Below are positions 28,071 through 36,881 of a stretch of 64,000 bases of DNA, in pieces. Position numbers and translations under genes: made by a program. Origin of the DNA: Mesorhizobium jarvisii (lineage in GTDB: Bacteria > Pseudomonadota > Alphaproteobacteria > Rhizobiales > Rhizobiaceae); NCBI RefSeq assembly GCF_003601985.1, contig NZ_QZXA01000009.1:1-64000 (forward strand), in the 5' to 3' direction. A model generated the notes under the pieces. That model worked only from the letters and a program-made list of their open reading frames with translations. It made no database searches and had not been told where the DNA came from. Numbering within the stretch: position 1 is the stretch's first letter; each line of letters begins with the position of its first letter.

Positions 28071-28550
28071 ATGCGCTGTCCCTATTGCCAGTCCGAAGAT
28101 ACGCAGGTGAAGGACTCGCGCCCCGCCGAAGATGGCGCGGCGATCCGCAGGCGGCGTATCTGCCCCGATTGCGGTGGCCGGTTCACCACCTTCGAGCGCG
28201 TCCAGTTGCGCGATCTGGTCGTGGTCAAGAAGTCGGGCCGGAAAGTGCCGTTCGACCGCGACAAGCTGCTGCGCTCGGTCGAGATCGCGGTGCGCAAGCG
28301 CAATGTCGATCCCGAACGCATCGACCGCGCGGTGACCGGCATCGTGCGCCAGCTCGAAAGCTCCGGCGAGACGGAAGTGGCCTCCGGCGAGGTCGGCCGG
28401 CTGGTCATGGAGGCGCTGAAGTCGCTCGACGACGTTGCCTATGTGCGTTTTGCCTCGGTCTACCGCAATTTCCGCGAGGCCAAGGATTTCCATGAACTCC
28501 TGGGCGAGCTGAAGGGCGACGAAGACAAGAGTGAAGAGGACGCCGGCTGA
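28071..28550 (+). CDS. nrdR: Transcriptional repressor NrdR
   Basis: 159 residues. N-terminal zinc ribbon with CPYC (3-6) and CPDC (31-34), then RFTTFERVQLRDLVVVKKSG and an ATP-cone domain that senses ATP/dATP. Represses ribonucleotide reductase genes. Sits before ribD as in most alphaproteobacteria, with two bases between its stop and the ribD start. Confidence 0.96.
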   Translation: MRCPYCQSEDTQVKDSRPAEDGAAIRRRRICPDCGGRFTTFERVQLRDLVVVKKSGRKVPFDRDKLLRSVEIAVRKRNVDPERIDRAVTGIVRQLESSGETEVASGEVGRLVMEALKSLDDVAYVRFASVYRNFREAKDFHELLGELKGDEDKSEEDAG

Positions 28551-28552
28551 GC

Positions 28553-29683
28553 ATGGCAGCATCGCAACTGAGCGAGGCCGAACAAGCGGCCCTTGATCGT
28601 CGTTTCATGGCCGCCGCCTTGCGGCTTTCGCGGAGGAATGCCGGCCGCACCTCCACCAACCCTTCTGTCGGCACGCTGATCGTGCGCGATGACGGCGAGG
28701 GGCCGATGATCGTCGGTACCGGTGTCACCGCCATTGGCGGCCGGCCGCATGCTGAGACCGAGGCGTTGGCCGAGGCCGGCGAGCTCGTGCGTGGTGCCAC
28801 CGCCTATGTCACGCTAGAACCTTGCGCCCATCACGGCCGCACGCCGCCTTGCGCCAATGCCCTGGTCAATGCCGGCATTGCGCGCGTCGTAGGGGCTGCC
28901 AGCGATCCGGATCCGCGTGTCTCCGGCAAGGGCTATGCCATCCTGCGCGCCGCCGGCATCGAGGTGGTGGAGAAGGTGCTGGCCACGGAAGCCGCCGAGC
29001 AGATGGCAGGCTATTTGATTCGATCTCTGCGAAAACGCCCGGAAGTGACGCTGAAGCTTGCGCTTTCGAGCGACGGCAAGATCGGCAGGAAAGGCGCCGG
29101 CCAGGTTGCGATCACCGGCGAGATCGCGCGTCGCGATGTCTATCTGATGCGCGCGGAGTCCGACGCCATCCTGATTGGCATAGGCACGGCGCTGGAAGAC
29201 GATCCGGCGCTGACTGTGCGACTGCCGGGGCTGGAAAACCGTTCGCCGGCGCGCATCATCCTCGATCGCCAGATCCGGCTGCCGGAAGCCTCGAAGCTGG
29301 TTTCCGGTGTCGACCGCGTGCCGCTCTATGTCGCTGCGTGTCTTGAGGCCGATCCGCACCGTCGGGCTGCACTCGAACGCGCCGGCGTACGCTTCATCGG
29401 CACCGAAACCCATGACGGCGTCGTCGCCTTGCCGGAACTGCTCGAAGACTTGGCGGCGCTCGGCATGGCAAGCGTGCTGGTCGAGGGCGGCGCCCAGGTC
29501 GCCAAGGCATTCCTCGACGAAGATCTGGTCGACCGCATCGTGTTGTTCCAGGGGCCGGAGGCGATCGGCGAGGATGGCATTGCATCGCCGGTTGATGCAG
29601 ACCATATCCCGGCAGGCTTCCGCAAACTGCGCGAGATGCGTTTTGGCGAGGACAGCTACGCCGAGTGGGTAAGGGACCTCTAG
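28553..29683 (+). CDS. ribD: Bifunctional riboflavin deaminase-reductase
   Basis: 376 residues. The N-terminal deaminase has the zinc site HAE (in GGRPHAETEAL) and PCAHHGRTPPC; the C-terminal NADPH-dependent reductase has LKLALSSDGKIG, LIGIGTALEDDPALTVRLP and the ending EGGAQVAKAFLDEDLVDRI. Converts the GTP-derived diaminopyrimidine to the ribitylamino product of riboflavin synthesis. Follows nrdR closely. Confidence 0.96.
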   Translation: MAASQLSEAEQAALDRRFMAAALRLSRRNAGRTSTNPSVGTLIVRDDGEGPMIVGTGVTAIGGRPHAETEALAEAGELVRGATAYVTLEPCAHHGRTPPCANALVNAGIARVVGAASDPDPRVSGKGYAILRAAGIEVVEKVLATEAAEQMAGYLIRSLRKRPEVTLKLALSSDGKIGRKGAGQVAITGEIARRDVYLMRAESDAILIGIGTALEDDPALTVRLPGLENRSPARIILDRQIRLPEASKLVSGVDRVPLYVAACLEADPHRRAALERAGVRFIGTETHDGVVALPELLEDLAALGMASVLVEGGAQVAKAFLDEDLVDRIVLFQGPEAIGEDGIASPVDADHIPAGFRKLREMRFGEDSYAEWVRDL

Positions 29684-29695
29684 GGATCAGCATCG

Positions 29696-30313
29696 ATGTT
29701 TACCGGAATTGTCACCGATATCGGCACCGTCGCGGCTATCAAGCCGCTCACCGAAGGCGTCGGCTTGCGTATCGATACCGCCTATGACCCCGAAACCATC
29801 GCCATCGGCGCCTCGATTTCCTGCGGCGGCGTCTGCCTGACGGTCACGGCGCTGCCCGAACATGGCTCGAACGCGCGCTGGTTCGAGGTCGAGGCCTGGG
29901 AAGAGGCCTTGCGGCTGACCACGGCTTCGAGCTGGAAATCCGGCAGCAAGGTCAATCTCGAACGGGCGCTGAAGATCGGCGATGAGCTCGGCGGCCATAT
30001 CGTGTCGGGCCATGTCGACGGCACCGCCGAGATCGTCGAGCGCAAGGACGAGGGCGACGCGGTGCGCTTCACGCTGGAGGCGCCGCGCCATCTGGCGAAG
30101 TTCATCGCGCCAAAGGGCTCCGTCGCGCTCGACGGCACGTCGCTCACCGTCAACAAGGTCGAGGGCACCCGCTTCGACGTGCTGTTGATCCACCACTCGC
30201 TGACCGTGACCACCTGGGGCGAGCGCAAGCTCGGCGACCGCGTCAATCTCGAGATAGACACCATGGCCCGCTACGCCGCGCGGCTGATCGAGGCGGCGAA
30301 AGAGGGGCTCTAG
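29696..30313 (+). CDS. ribE: Riboflavin synthase alpha subunit
   Basis: 205 residues with two homologous lumazine-binding barrels starting MFTGIVTDIG and GGHIVSGHVDGTAEIV. The active-site region SCGGVCLTVTAL contains the catalytic cysteine. Converts two lumazines to riboflavin. Called ribC in some rhizobia. Starts 12 bases after ribD. Confidence 0.95.
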   Translation: MFTGIVTDIGTVAAIKPLTEGVGLRIDTAYDPETIAIGASISCGGVCLTVTALPEHGSNARWFEVEAWEEALRLTTASSWKSGSKVNLERALKIGDELGGHIVSGHVDGTAEIVERKDEGDAVRFTLEAPRHLAKFIAPKGSVALDGTSLTVNKVEGTRFDVLLIHHSLTVTTWGERKLGDRVNLEIDTMARYAARLIEAAKEGL

Positions 30314-30422
30314 CAAGTCTGCCGAACCGGCCGGTCCAACGCGTCTGGCACCCTCCAGCAATCTTCTGCTTGCGATCAATCTGGCTTCGGCCTAAGTCAC
30401 CGGCAACCCCCCGGAGACTTTT

Positions 30423-30917
30423 ATGGCTGGTACATCCCAACACGGCAAAGCCTTCATTCGTCCGAAGGCGAAGGCGCATCTGCTGATTGTCGAAGCGCGC
30501 TTTCACGACGACCTTGCCGACGCGCTGCTCGACGGCGCGACGAGCGCGCTCGAGGAAGCGGGCGCGACTTACGACGTCGTCACCGTTCCAGGTTCGCTCG
30601 AAATTCCCGCAGTGATTACCTTCGCGCTGGATGGCGCGGCGGAAGGCGGCACAAATTACGATGGTTTTGTCGCGCTCGGCACGATCATCCGGGGCGACAC
30701 CTATCACTTCGATATCGTCGCCAATGAATCCAGCCGCGCGCTGATGGACCTGTCCGTGCAGGACTCGGTCTGCGTCGGCAACGGCATCCTGACCACCGAG
30801 AGCGATGCGCAGGCATGGACGCGGGCCAAGCGCTCGGAAGGCGACAAGGGCGGCTTTGCCGCGCGTGCGGCGCTGACCATGATCGCGCTCAAGGAACAAT
30901 TGGGAGCGCGATCGTGA
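30423..30917 (+). CDS. ribH: 6,7-dimethyl-8-ribityllumazine synthase
   Basis: 164 residues. Conserved segments: ARFHDDLADALLDGA, VPGSLEIPAVI, ALGTIIRGDTYHFDIVANES (catalytic His) and GILTTESDAQAW. Condenses ribityl-aminouracil with dihydroxybutanone phosphate. GGAG lies 7 bases before the ATG. The 109-base gap from ribE was checked for an FMN riboswitch and none was seen. Its stop overlaps the nusB GTG start. Confidence 0.95.
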   Translation: MAGTSQHGKAFIRPKAKAHLLIVEARFHDDLADALLDGATSALEEAGATYDVVTVPGSLEIPAVITFALDGAAEGGTNYDGFVALGTIIRGDTYHFDIVANESSRALMDLSVQDSVCVGNGILTTESDAQAWTRAKRSEGDKGGFAARAALTMIALKEQLGARS

Positions 30918-31414
30918 GCGAACCCGCTTCGCCCGGACAGCCCGCTGTGCGCCATGCCAACAAGCGTGGCGCGGCCCGTCTGGCCGCCGTGCAGGCGCTC
31001 TATCAGATGGATGTCGCCGGCAGCGGCGTCTTCGAGATCACCGCCGAATATGAGGCGTTCCGGCTTGGCAAGGAAGTCGACGGCGCGCTTTATCGCGAGG
31101 CGGACGCCCAATGGTTCCGCGCCATCCTGACCGGCGTCGTCGAGAACCAGAAAACCATCGATCCAGTCATCCGCCAGGCGCTGACCGATGATTGGCCGCT
31201 GTCGAGGCTCGATTCGACGCTGCGCGCCATTATGCGCGCCGGCGTCTATGAATTGATGAAGCGCGAAGACGTGCCGGTGGCGGTCATCGTTTCGGAATAT
31301 GTCGACATAGCCAAGGCCTTCTACGAGGAAGACGAGCCGAAGCTGGTCAATGCCGTGCTCGACCGCGTGTCACGCCGGGTGCGCGGCGAGGGGCGCGGCA
31401 AGGACGCATCGTGA
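30914..31414 (+). CDS. nusB: Transcription antitermination factor NusB
   Basis: 166 residues, all-helical. RGAARLAAVQALYQMDVAG near the N-terminus and LRAIMRAGVYELMKREDVPVAVIVSEYVDIAKAF in outline near the C-terminus are diagnostic. With NusE it binds boxA RNA in rRNA antitermination. GTG start inside the ribH stop (GTGA) means coupled translation; its own stop overlaps the next GTG in the same way. Confidence 0.94.
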   Translation: MSEPASPGQPAVRHANKRGAARLAAVQALYQMDVAGSGVFEITAEYEAFRLGKEVDGALYREADAQWFRAILTGVVENQKTIDPVIRQALTDDWPLSRLDSTLRAIMRAGVYELMKREDVPVAVIVSEYVDIAKAFYEEDEPKLVNAVLDRVSRRVRGEGRGKDAS

Positions 31415-32628
31415 CGGCTATCGCCATTGAGACGGGCAGGGAGGCGCGGCGCACCGCGCTGATTCTCGCCGCCTCACAGGCGATCATCGGCTCGGCGGCG
31501 CCCATCGCCATTTCGATGGGCGCGCTGGCCGGCCAATACCTGCTTGGTGCCGACAAATCGCTGGCGACGGCGCCGATCACCGGCTTCAATGTCGGTGTCG
31601 CTCTCGGCGCCTTACCCGCCGCGGCCATTATCCGCCAACTGGGCCAGCGGGGCGGCTTCATGACCGGGACTGTCGTCACCGCGCTTGGCGGTCTGATTGC
31701 CACGCTGGCGCTTTTCCACGGTAGTTTCTGGTTGTTCGCGTTCGCGTTGCTGGTGATCGGCATCGGTGGAGCCTTCGTCCAGCAATTCCGCTTCGCTGCC
31801 GCCGACAATGCGCCGCCGCAGTTCAAGGCGCGCGCCATCTCCTTTGTGCTGGCCGGCGGCATTATCACCGCCATCCTCGGGCCACAGATCGTCATCTTCA
31901 CCCGGGAACTGTTCGCACCGGTGATGTTTGCCGGATCGTTCGCCTCCATCCTGCCGCTGGCAGCCGTGGGCGCGATTATCCTGTCGTTTCTGCGCCTGCC
32001 GGCGAAGGCGGCGAGCAAGGTTGACGTTTCCGGCGGCGATGCCAGGCCCCTGTCCGAAATCGTCACCAAGCCGCGCTTCGTCGCCGCACTGTTCTGCGCC
32101 GTCGGCAGTTATGCGCTGATGAGCTTCGTGATGACCGGCGCGCCGCTGGCCATGGTCGGCTGCGGCCTGTCGGAGGACGATGCGACGCTTGGCATTTCCT
32201 GGCACGTCATGGCGATGTTCGCGCCGAGCTTCTTCACCGGCTCGCTGATCCATCGCTTCGGCGCCGAGCGCATCGTCGCCATCGGCCTGATCCTGCTCAT
32301 CGGCTGTGCTGCCGTTGCCTTGTCGGGCCTGGCGCTGTGGCAATTCTGGACGTCGCTGATCCTGCTCGGCCTTGGCTGGAATTTCGGCTTCATCGGCGCC
32401 ACCGCCATGGTCGCGGCCAGCTACCGGCCGTCGGAAAAGGGCAAGGTGCAGGGGTTCCACGACTTCGTCCTGTTCGGCTCCGTCGCCTGCGCGTCGCTGC
32501 TGTCGGGCATGGTCTACAACGCCTGGGGTTGGGAGATGCTGAACTGGATGATCTTTCCGGTCACAGTTCTGTGCTTCGTGGCCCTCGGCGCGCTCAAGGT
32601 GACGGCCCCGCGCAACGCGCGCACCTGA
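31411..32628 (+). CDS. MFS transporter
   Basis: 405 residues, 12 membrane helices. First-half features include GALAGQYLLGADKSLATAPITG and RQLGQRGGFMTGTVVTALGG; the second half SLIHRFGAERIVAIGLILLIG. The N-terminal repeat lacks the classical GxLaDrxGrkxxl loop, placing it in the YcaD/BT1-like side of MFS. The GTG start overlaps the nusB stop by four bases. Riboflavin export is conceivable by position only; thiamine-monophosphate kinase, often found here, is absent. Confidence 0.85.
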   Translation: MTAIAIETGREARRTALILAASQAIIGSAAPIAISMGALAGQYLLGADKSLATAPITGFNVGVALGALPAAAIIRQLGQRGGFMTGTVVTALGGLIATLALFHGSFWLFAFALLVIGIGGAFVQQFRFAAADNAPPQFKARAISFVLAGGIITAILGPQIVIFTRELFAPVMFAGSFASILPLAAVGAIILSFLRLPAKAASKVDVSGGDARPLSEIVTKPRFVAALFCAVGSYALMSFVMTGAPLAMVGCGLSEDDATLGISWHVMAMFAPSFFTGSLIHRFGAERIVAIGLILLIGCAAVALSGLALWQFWTSLILLGLGWNFGFIGATAMVAASYRPSEKGKVQGFHDFVLFGSVACASLLSGMVYNAWGWEMLNWMIFPVTVLCFVALGALKVTAPRNART

Positions 32629-32808
32629 TCCCTGAACTGCTGTCGAGCTGACATGATGCTGTCAGGATTGCTTCGGTTGAATTTGCCGATCTGAAACAAA
32701 ATTATTGCGTCTGTGCCTATTGTTATGAAACCGTGTGCCCCGACTGGCCGTTGAAGCCATGCTCATATGCGGCCGCCGCATTCCGGTTCACAGCAAAGGG
32801 TTTTCACA

Positions 32809-33720
32809 ATGTTTTCAGTCAAGGGTTTCGCCGGCGCGGCATTGGCGCTGGCCATCACGGCAACTTCCGCCAGTGCTCAGGTGGTCGTCTCTTCGAAGAT
32901 CGATACCGAGGGTGGCGTGCTCGGCAACATCATCCAGCTCGTTCTCAACGCCAACAACATCAAGACATCGGACCGCATTCAGCTCGGCGGCACGCCGGTG
33001 GTGCGCAAGGCGATCACCGCCGGCGAGATCGACATCTATCCCGAATACACCGGCAACGCCGCCTTCTTCTTCGAGAAGGCCGATGACCCGGTCTGGAAGG
33101 ACGCCGCCAAGGCCTATGAGACGGCCAAGAAGCTCGACTACGACGCCAACAAAATCGTCTGGCTGTCGCCGGCGCCGGCCAACAACACCTGGGCGATCGC
33201 CCTGCGCAAGGAAGTGACGGACCAGAACAAGCTCGTCACGCTTTCGGACTTCGGCAAATACGTCGCCGGCGGCGGCAAGGTGGTGCTCGCGGCTTCCGCC
33301 GAGTTCGTCAATTCGGCGGCCGCCCTTCCGGCCTTCCAGACCACCTACGGCTTCACGCTGAAGCCGGACCAGCTGATCACGCTTTCGGGCGGTGACACGG
33401 CGGCGACAATCGCCGCGGCCGCCAACCAGACCAGTGGCGCCAACGCCGCCATGGTCTACGGCACCGATGGCGGCATCGCGCCATCCGGCCTTGTCGTGCT
33501 TGAGGACGACAAGGGCGTTCAGCCTGTCTACCAGCCGGCGCCGATCATCCGTGAATCCGTACTCAAGCAACATCCCGAGATCGAGACGCTGCTGAAGCCG
33601 GTCTTCGCCAAGCTCGACCTGGTCACGCTACAGGAGCTAAACGGCCGCGTGCAGGTTGGCGGCGAACCGGTCAGGGGCGTCGCCGAGGACTTCCTGAAGA
33701 AAAACGGCTTTCTGAAGTAG
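32809..33720 (+). CDS. Osmoprotectant ABC transporter, substrate-binding protein (YehZ/OsmX type)
   Basis: 303 residues. Signal peptide MFSVKGFAGAALALAITATS with ASAQ cleavage, then the OpuAC-type domain: EGGVLGNIIQLVLNANNIKT, GEIDIYPEYTGNAAFFF, and a C-terminal ELNGRVQVGGEPVRGVAEDFL. Binds glycine betaine or a related quaternary amine in the periplasm. AAAGGG lies 8 bases before ATG 32809. First gene of a four-gene importer; a hairpin separates it from the permease. Confidence 0.9.
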   Translation: MFSVKGFAGAALALAITATSASAQVVVSSKIDTEGGVLGNIIQLVLNANNIKTSDRIQLGGTPVVRKAITAGEIDIYPEYTGNAAFFFEKADDPVWKDAAKAYETAKKLDYDANKIVWLSPAPANNTWAIALRKEVTDQNKLVTLSDFGKYVAGGGKVVLAASAEFVNSAAALPAFQTTYGFTLKPDQLITLSGGDTAATIAAAANQTSGANAAMVYGTDGGIAPSGLVVLEDDKGVQPVYQPAPIIRESVLKQHPEIETLLKPVFAKLDLVTLQELNGRVQVGGEPVRGVAEDFLKKNGFLK

Positions 33721-33725
33721 GACGA

Positions 33726-33757
33726 TTCCGGCGCGCCGCTCGCGTGGCGCGCCGGAA
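33726..33757 (+). repeat. Perfect hairpin after the binding-protein gene
   Basis: TTCCGGCGCGCC (33726-33737) and GGCGCGCCGGAA (33746-33757) around an 8-base loop, 12-bp stem. Such intercistronic hairpins commonly protect the upstream mRNA and lower expression of the downstream permease. Confidence 0.8.
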
Positions 33758-33775
33758 CGACCGACGGGGAAGGGC

Positions 33776-34939
33776 GTGAAGATCCGTTTCGACAAGCTCG
33801 GCGTGGTCATTGCCGCGATCGCGGCCTATGCGGCGTTCCTCGCTCCCTTCGCCACGTTCCGCGCCAATCGGATCGTTCCGGGCCAGGCGCGCTCGATTCT
33901 CGAGGCGCTGCCAGCAACCGCCGGGCCATTGCTGATGGCTATCGTGATCGTCGCGGCGCTCATGGCGCTCTTCAGGACACCGCTTATGCTGCGCCTTGCG
34001 GCCAGTGTCGTGGCGCTTGCCGCGCTCGCGCTGCTCGTCGGAGTTGCCGGCACATTCTTGACGCCGGCCGGCAACACCCTTGCCAGGGTATCGCCGGCCT
34101 CCGGGTTCTGGGTACTCATCTTCGCCTTCACGCTTTTGCTGGCGGACGTGCTGACGCGCCTGAACTTGTCGCCTTGGGCCCGCGTCGCTGTACTGGTCGC
34201 CGCCGCCGTGGCCATCGGGCTGCTGCTAGTGTCGGGAGCCTGGAACGACCTTTCCATCCTGAAGGAATACGCCAACCGCGCCGACAGTTTCTGGGCCGAA
34301 GGTTCCAAGCATGTGACGCTGGCGCTTGGCTCGCTGCTTGCGGCGGTCGTCGTCGGCCTACCGCTCGGCATACTCTGTCATCGTGTCGAAAGGCTGCGGG
34401 CCGGTGTGCTCAACGTGCTCAACATCATCCAGACCATTCCTTCGATCGCGCTGTTTGGCCTGCTGATCGCGCCGCTCGGCTGGATCGCCACGCATGTGCC
34501 TGGAGCGGCCGCGCTCGGCATTCGTGGCATCGGCACCGCGCCGGCCTTCGTCGCCCTGTTCCTCTATTCGCTGCTGCCGGTTGTGGCCAACACCGTGGTC
34601 GGCCTCGCTGGCGTGCCGCGCGCCGCCAACGACGCGGCGCGCGGCATGGGCATGACCGACCGCCAGCGCCTGTTCGGCGTCGAATTCCCGCTGGCCTTTC
34701 CGGTGATCCTCACCGGCATCCGCATCGTGCTGGTGCAGAACATCGGCCTCGCCACCATCGCAGCGCTGATCGGTGGCGGCGGCTTTGGCGTCTTCGTCTT
34801 CCAGGGCGTTGGCCAGACCGCGATGGACCTGGTGCTGCTCGGCGCGGTGCCGACCGTGGCGCTCGCCTTCGCCGCCGCCATCATCCTCGACGCAGTGATC
34901 GAAATGACCGCCACCAAGCGCAGGGTTGAAACGGCATGA
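33776..34939 (+). CDS. Osmoprotectant ABC transporter, permease (YehY type)
   Basis: 387 residues. Five N-terminal hydrophobic segments precede the BPD_transp_1 permease domain (about 175-380), with the EAA-like loop AANDAARGMGMTDRQRLFGVEFPLAFPVI in outline. The long N-terminal extension is typical of YehY. GTG start with GGGGAAGGGC just upstream. The stop overlaps the ATPase start (ATGA). Confidence 0.9.
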   Translation: MKIRFDKLGVVIAAIAAYAAFLAPFATFRANRIVPGQARSILEALPATAGPLLMAIVIVAALMALFRTPLMLRLAASVVALAALALLVGVAGTFLTPAGNTLARVSPASGFWVLIFAFTLLLADVLTRLNLSPWARVAVLVAAAVAIGLLLVSGAWNDLSILKEYANRADSFWAEGSKHVTLALGSLLAAVVVGLPLGILCHRVERLRAGVLNVLNIIQTIPSIALFGLLIAPLGWIATHVPGAAALGIRGIGTAPAFVALFLYSLLPVVANTVVGLAGVPRAANDAARGMGMTDRQRLFGVEFPLAFPVILTGIRIVLVQNIGLATIAALIGGGGFGVFVFQGVGQTAMDLVLLGAVPTVALAFAAAIILDAVIEMTATKRRVETA

Positions 34940-35874
34940 TCGAGATCGAAGGCATCACCAAGCGCTATGACACGACCACCGTCGTCGACGACGTCTCGAT
35001 GGTCATCGAACCACGTACCATCGCCGTCATTGTCGGCACCTCAGGCTCGGGCAAGACGACGCTGCTGCGCATGATCAACCGGCTGGTCGAACCGACCGCT
35101 GGCATTATCAAGCTCGACGGCGCCGACAATCGTTCGGTGCCGGGCTACGAACTGCGCCGAAGCATCGGCTATGCAATCCAAGGCCACGGCCTGTTTCCAC
35201 ATCGCACCGTGGCGCAGAATATAGCCACCGTGCCGGTCCTGCTTGGCTGGGAAAAGAATCGCATCAGGGCGCGTGTCGATGAGCTGATGACACTCTATCA
35301 GCTCGACCCCCAGGAATTCGGACCGCGCTACCCGCACGAACTGTCCGGTGGCCAGCAGCAGCGGGTCGGCGTGGCCCGCGCGCTCGCCGCCGAACCCAAC
35401 GTGCTGTTGATGGACGAGCCGTTCGGCGCGCTCGATCCGATCATCCGCACCAAGGCGCAGGAGGATCTGTTGGCGATCCAGAAGCGCTTCGGCACCACCA
35501 TCATCCTCGTCACCCACGACATGGAAGAGGCCGTGCATATGGGCGACAAGATCGCCGTCATGGATGCCGGCAAGCTCGTGCAATACGCCAAACCCGCCGA
35601 GATCCTGGCAAACCCGGCCAGCAGCTTCGTCGAGACCCTGGTCGGCGCCAGCGAAAGGCCATTCAGGCTGCTGTCGCTCGGACGGGTGCGTGACGCGGTG
35701 GAAAACGGCGCCGCCGAGGGCGAAGCCATCCCCGGCGATGCCAGCCAGCGCGATGCGCTGGCTGAACTCCTATGGACAGGCCGGCCGGCGCTGCCGGTCA
35801 AAGGCGCCGACGGCAAGCCGCTCGGCCGCGTTACGGTGGATGGGCTGGTCAAGCGGGCGGCGAGGCCGGCATGA
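34936..35874 (+). CDS. Osmoprotectant ABC transporter, ATP-binding protein (YehX type)
   Basis: 312 residues. Walker A GTSGSGKTT at about 35-43, signature LSGGQQQRVGVARAL at about 135, Walker B VLLMDEPFGALDP. After the ABC domain comes a short C-terminal region with one CBS-like stretch (VTVDGLVKRAA), as in OpuCA/YehX. Energises uptake. Overlaps both neighbouring genes. Confidence 0.92.
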   Translation: MIEIEGITKRYDTTTVVDDVSMVIEPRTIAVIVGTSGSGKTTLLRMINRLVEPTAGIIKLDGADNRSVPGYELRRSIGYAIQGHGLFPHRTVAQNIATVPVLLGWEKNRIRARVDELMTLYQLDPQEFGPRYPHELSGGQQQRVGVARALAAEPNVLLMDEPFGALDPIIRTKAQEDLLAIQKRFGTTIILVTHDMEEAVHMGDKIAVMDAGKLVQYAKPAEILANPASSFVETLVGASERPFRLLSLGRVRDAVENGAAEGEAIPGDASQRDALAELLWTGRPALPVKGADGKPLGRVTVDGLVKRAARPA

Positions 35875-36620
35875 AAGCCTGGCTGCCTTTGCTGCTCAGG
35901 CTTGCGCTGGTGGTGTTGCTTGTGGCGTTCGTCACCAGTCCGGGCTGGTTTGAGCCGATGCTCAAGCCGCTGACCGAGAACAACGCGCCGGTGATCTACA
36001 ATCAGGGCAGCCTGCTGACGCTGACGCTGCTGCATTTGCGCACGGTGCTGATCGCCACCGTCGCCGCGACCATCGTTGCGGTGGCTCTGGCCATCCTTGT
36101 CACCAGGCCGGCGGGCGCCGAATTCCTGCCGCTGTCGCGCAGCCTGGTCAATATCGGCCAGACTTTCCCACCGGTGGCGGTCCTGGCGCTCGCCGTGCCG
36201 GCTGTCGGCTTCGGCGAGAAGCCGACTTTGATCGCGCTGTTTCTCTATGGCCTGCTGCCGATCTTCGAGAATGCTCTGACCGGGCTGACGACGCTGCCGG
36301 CCAATGTCGTCGAGGCGGCGCGCGGCGCGGGCATGACCGGCTGGCAAAGGCTTACCAAGGTCGAGCTGCCGCTCAGCGCGCCGATCATCCTGGGCGGCAT
36401 CAGGCTCTCGGTGGTGATCAGCCTGGCCACCGCCACCATAGGCTCGACGGTTGCCGCCAAGACGCTGGGCGAGGTGATCATCGCTGGCCTTCTGTCCAAC
36501 AATCTTGCTTTCATCCTGCAGGGCGGCCTGATCGTGGCGGCCCTTGCCGTGCTGATCTATGACGGATTGTCGGCGATCGAGCGCTATGCGGCGCGGCGCA
36601 TGGGACGTGAGGCGGAGTAG
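35871..36620 (+). CDS. Osmoprotectant ABC transporter, permease (YehW type)
   Basis: 249 residues, about six helices with the permease loop EAARGAGMTGWQRLTKVELPLSAPIILGG in outline. Second membrane subunit of the importer. ATG inside the ATPase stop. The arrangement binding protein-permease-ATPase-permease is the YehZYXW order. Confidence 0.9.
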   Translation: MKAWLPLLLRLALVVLLVAFVTSPGWFEPMLKPLTENNAPVIYNQGSLLTLTLLHLRTVLIATVAATIVAVALAILVTRPAGAEFLPLSRSLVNIGQTFPPVAVLALAVPAVGFGEKPTLIALFLYGLLPIFENALTGLTTLPANVVEAARGAGMTGWQRLTKVELPLSAPIILGGIRLSVVISLATATIGSTVAAKTLGEVIIAGLLSNNLAFILQGGLIVAALAVLIYDGLSAIERYAARRMGREAE

Positions 36621-36754
36621 TCCTTCGGGATGCTGACGGCCTGTCGGCACGATCCTTTGGGTCATTTCAATCGATCTAAATGAGGACCGCGCCAGGCAGG
36701 GTCGTCGCGACTTTTGTCTTTTGGGCGAAAGCCGGGCAAAAACTGAACAATATC

Positions 36755-36783
36755 TTGACGTTCGCGGCACTGTTTCGCATACA
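36755..36783 (+). promoter_or_regulatory. Predicted promoter of hppA
   Basis: TTGACG (36755-36760), 17-base spacer, CATACA (36778-36783), about 100 bases before the hppA start. Confidence 0.5.
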
Positions 36784-36881
36784 CCGATGCGAAGAGGCGG
36801 ATTCCGTGCGCGGGATTCCATCTTTGTCTCATCGGCCCAGGGAGGGGTTCATTTGGGCCAACAATCGAGGAAAAATCGGCA

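Noticed and set aside
30314..30422. Possible FMN riboswitch before ribH
   Set aside because: The conserved RFN stems and loop sequences are not present; only a short ACCGGCCGGT palindrome was found.
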